DNA of 6,807 nucleotides from Actinomycetales bacterium (GTDB taxonomy: Bacteria > Actinomycetota > Actinomycetes > Actinomycetales > BWSM-131), in assembly GCA_030149025.1 (NCBI GenBank), contig JASBSH010000414.1:1-6807 (forward strand), given 5' to 3'. The notes beneath the pieces were generated by a model. It was not told the origin of the DNA. It saw only the letters and a program-made list of their open reading frames with translations, and searched no databases. Positions 6,045-6,807 of the stretch are shown piece by piece; position 1 is the first letter of the stretch; each line of letters begins with the position of its first letter. The translations under genes and the position numbers were made by a program.

Positions 6045-6127
6045 TGCGGCGACTCTTCACGGGCTACCTGCTGGTCATCTGGCTCGGGCTCCTCTACTTC
6101 ATCTCGATTGGACTGCTGCACCGATGA
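6044..6127 (+). CDS. 27-residue single-span membrane micropeptide
   Basis: The frame encodes 27 residues: a basic start (MRRLF), an uninterrupted hydrophobic stretch (about residues 6-25, GYLLVIWLGLLYFISIGLL) and a basic end (HR). This should form one transmembrane helix. The ATG overlaps the lipoprotein stop by one base (TGATG, 6042-6046) and its TGA overlaps the next ATG in ATGA (6124-6127). A good GAGGTG site lies 8 bases upstream. The overlaps on both sides, the binding site and the clean transmembrane composition argue for a real gene, although it is short enough to be skipped by automatic callers. I do not recognise a family. It could be a small subunit or regulator of the DUF6766 membrane protein encoded next; that is inference from position only. 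Confidence 0.65.
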   Translation: MRRLFTGYLLVIWLGLLYFISIGLLHR

Positions 6128-6807
6128 GCCCCAGAGAGTCTTCGACGCGAAGCTTCCTGCGCGAGAACTCGCTCGGGCTCGCTTTCGGGGCGATGTTCCT
6201 CGCGAGCCTGGTCGGCCAGGCCTTCGCGGGACTGGCAGAGTTCAACGACGCCCAGCTGACGAACGGGTTCTCCACTGTCACCTTCTGGCAGTACGTGACG
6301 TCGTCCGACTTCGCCGTCGACGTGGCGGAGAACTGGCAGAGCGAGTACCTGCAGTTCGTCACGTTCATCCTGCTCACCGTCTACCTGGTCCAGAAGGGTT
6401 CGCCGGAGTCCAAGCAGGTCGGGAACGAGGGCAAGGAGTCCGAGGCCGAGCAGAAGATCGGCAAGTACTCGATGCCGACGTCGCCGGCGTGGGCGAGGGT
6501 CGGGGGCTGGCGTACCCGGCTGTTCTCCCGGTCCCTTGTCATCATGATGGGCCTGATCTTCGTCGGTTCCTGGTTCGCCCAGTCGGTAGCCGGATGGGCC
6601 GCGTGGAACACCCAGCAGCTCCAGGAGCTGCAGGCGCCGTTGACCTGGGGCCAGTACCTCGCCTCGCCGGACTTCTGGTCCCGGAGCCTGCAGAACTGGC
6701 AGTCGGAGTTCCTGGCCGTCGGCTCCATGGCCGTGCTCAGCATCTTCCTGCGGCAACGCGGATCCCCGGAGAGCAAACCGGTCGGTGAGCCGCACGACTC
6801 CACGAGC
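6124..6807 (+). CDS. DUF6766 family membrane protein (3' end outside window)
   Basis: The frame is open for 228 codons to the window edge without a stop. The protein matches my recollection of actinobacterial DUF6766 proteins (SFLRENSLGLAFGAMFLASL, VTSSDFAVDVAENWQSEYLQ, GSPESK); their function is unknown. Four transmembrane helices are predicted at about 17-36, 75-90, 136-156 and 195-210, with a hydrophilic, charged linker at 91-130. It is an internal duplication: helix-GQAFAG-FNDAQL-WQYVTSSDF-ENWQSEYLQF-helix-KGSPESK (about 17-97) is repeated as helix-AQSVAG-WNTQQL-GQYLASPDF-QNWQSEFLAV-helix-RGSPESK (about 136-218). The tail after the second GSPESK is hydrophilic, so little is likely missing. 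The ATG at 6124 overlaps the stop of the micropeptide gene (ATGA) and has only a weak binding site, so translation is probably coupled. It sits in the inner membrane. Confidence 0.85.
   Translation, partial: MSPRESSTRSFLRENSLGLAFGAMFLASLVGQAFAGLAEFNDAQLTNGFSTVTFWQYVTSSDFAVDVAENWQSEYLQFVTFILLTVYLVQKGSPESKQVGNEGKESEAEQKIGKYSMPTSPAWARVGGWRTRLFSRSLVIMMGLIFVGSWFAQSVAGWAAWNTQQLQELQAPLTWGQYLASPDFWSRSLQNWQSEFLAVGSMAVLSIFLRQRGSPESKPVGEPHDSTS

Noticed and set aside
6094..6795. Antisense frame of 233 codons over the DUF6766 gene
   Set aside because: The sense frame has a recognisable family, transmembrane helices and operon overlaps; the antisense product is a compositional shadow.

Overview
The window is uniformly GC-rich, has strong G/C bias at third codon positions, uses GTG starts and several genes lacking Shine-Dalgarno sequences. 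This points to an actinobacterial (Actinomycetota) chromosome; nothing in it supports a genus call. There is no rRNA, tRNA, CRISPR array or origin.

Layout. (1) Bases 1-206 hold no secure gene, only a possible 3' end of an upstream reading frame and some palindromic, AT-richer sequence. (2) Bases 207-451 are the decayed remnant of a Schlafen AlbA_2-type gene: start, N-terminal domain edge and C-terminal winged-helix edge survive, but the middle is deleted and the frame is broken. (3) Immediately after it lies an insertion sequence carrying an apparently intact ISAzo13-family DDE transposase (496-1731). (4) On the minus strand, a two-gene unit (DUF488 protein, then an APH-fold phosphotransferase, 2 nt apart) runs towards the insertion sequence; the kinase stop codon sits at the element's edge. 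(5) A 142-bp divergent intergenic region contains a five-unit, 13-bp-period tandem repeat. (6) A full-length S9A serine peptidase of oligopeptidase B type runs rightwards (3316-5466) and is followed by a hairpin. (7) A tight rightward operon follows: a small lipoprotein, a 27-residue single-span membrane peptide (6044-6127), and a DUF6766 four-span membrane protein that runs off the window. The last three genes overlap by 1 and 4 nt.

The peptidase and the DUF488/kinase unit look like ordinary accessory housekeeping genes. The left third is a decay and transposition zone. The best candidate for something undescribed is the lipoprotein / micro-membrane-protein / DUF6766 cassette, whose overlapping start and stop codons imply coupled production of three envelope proteins of unknown function.
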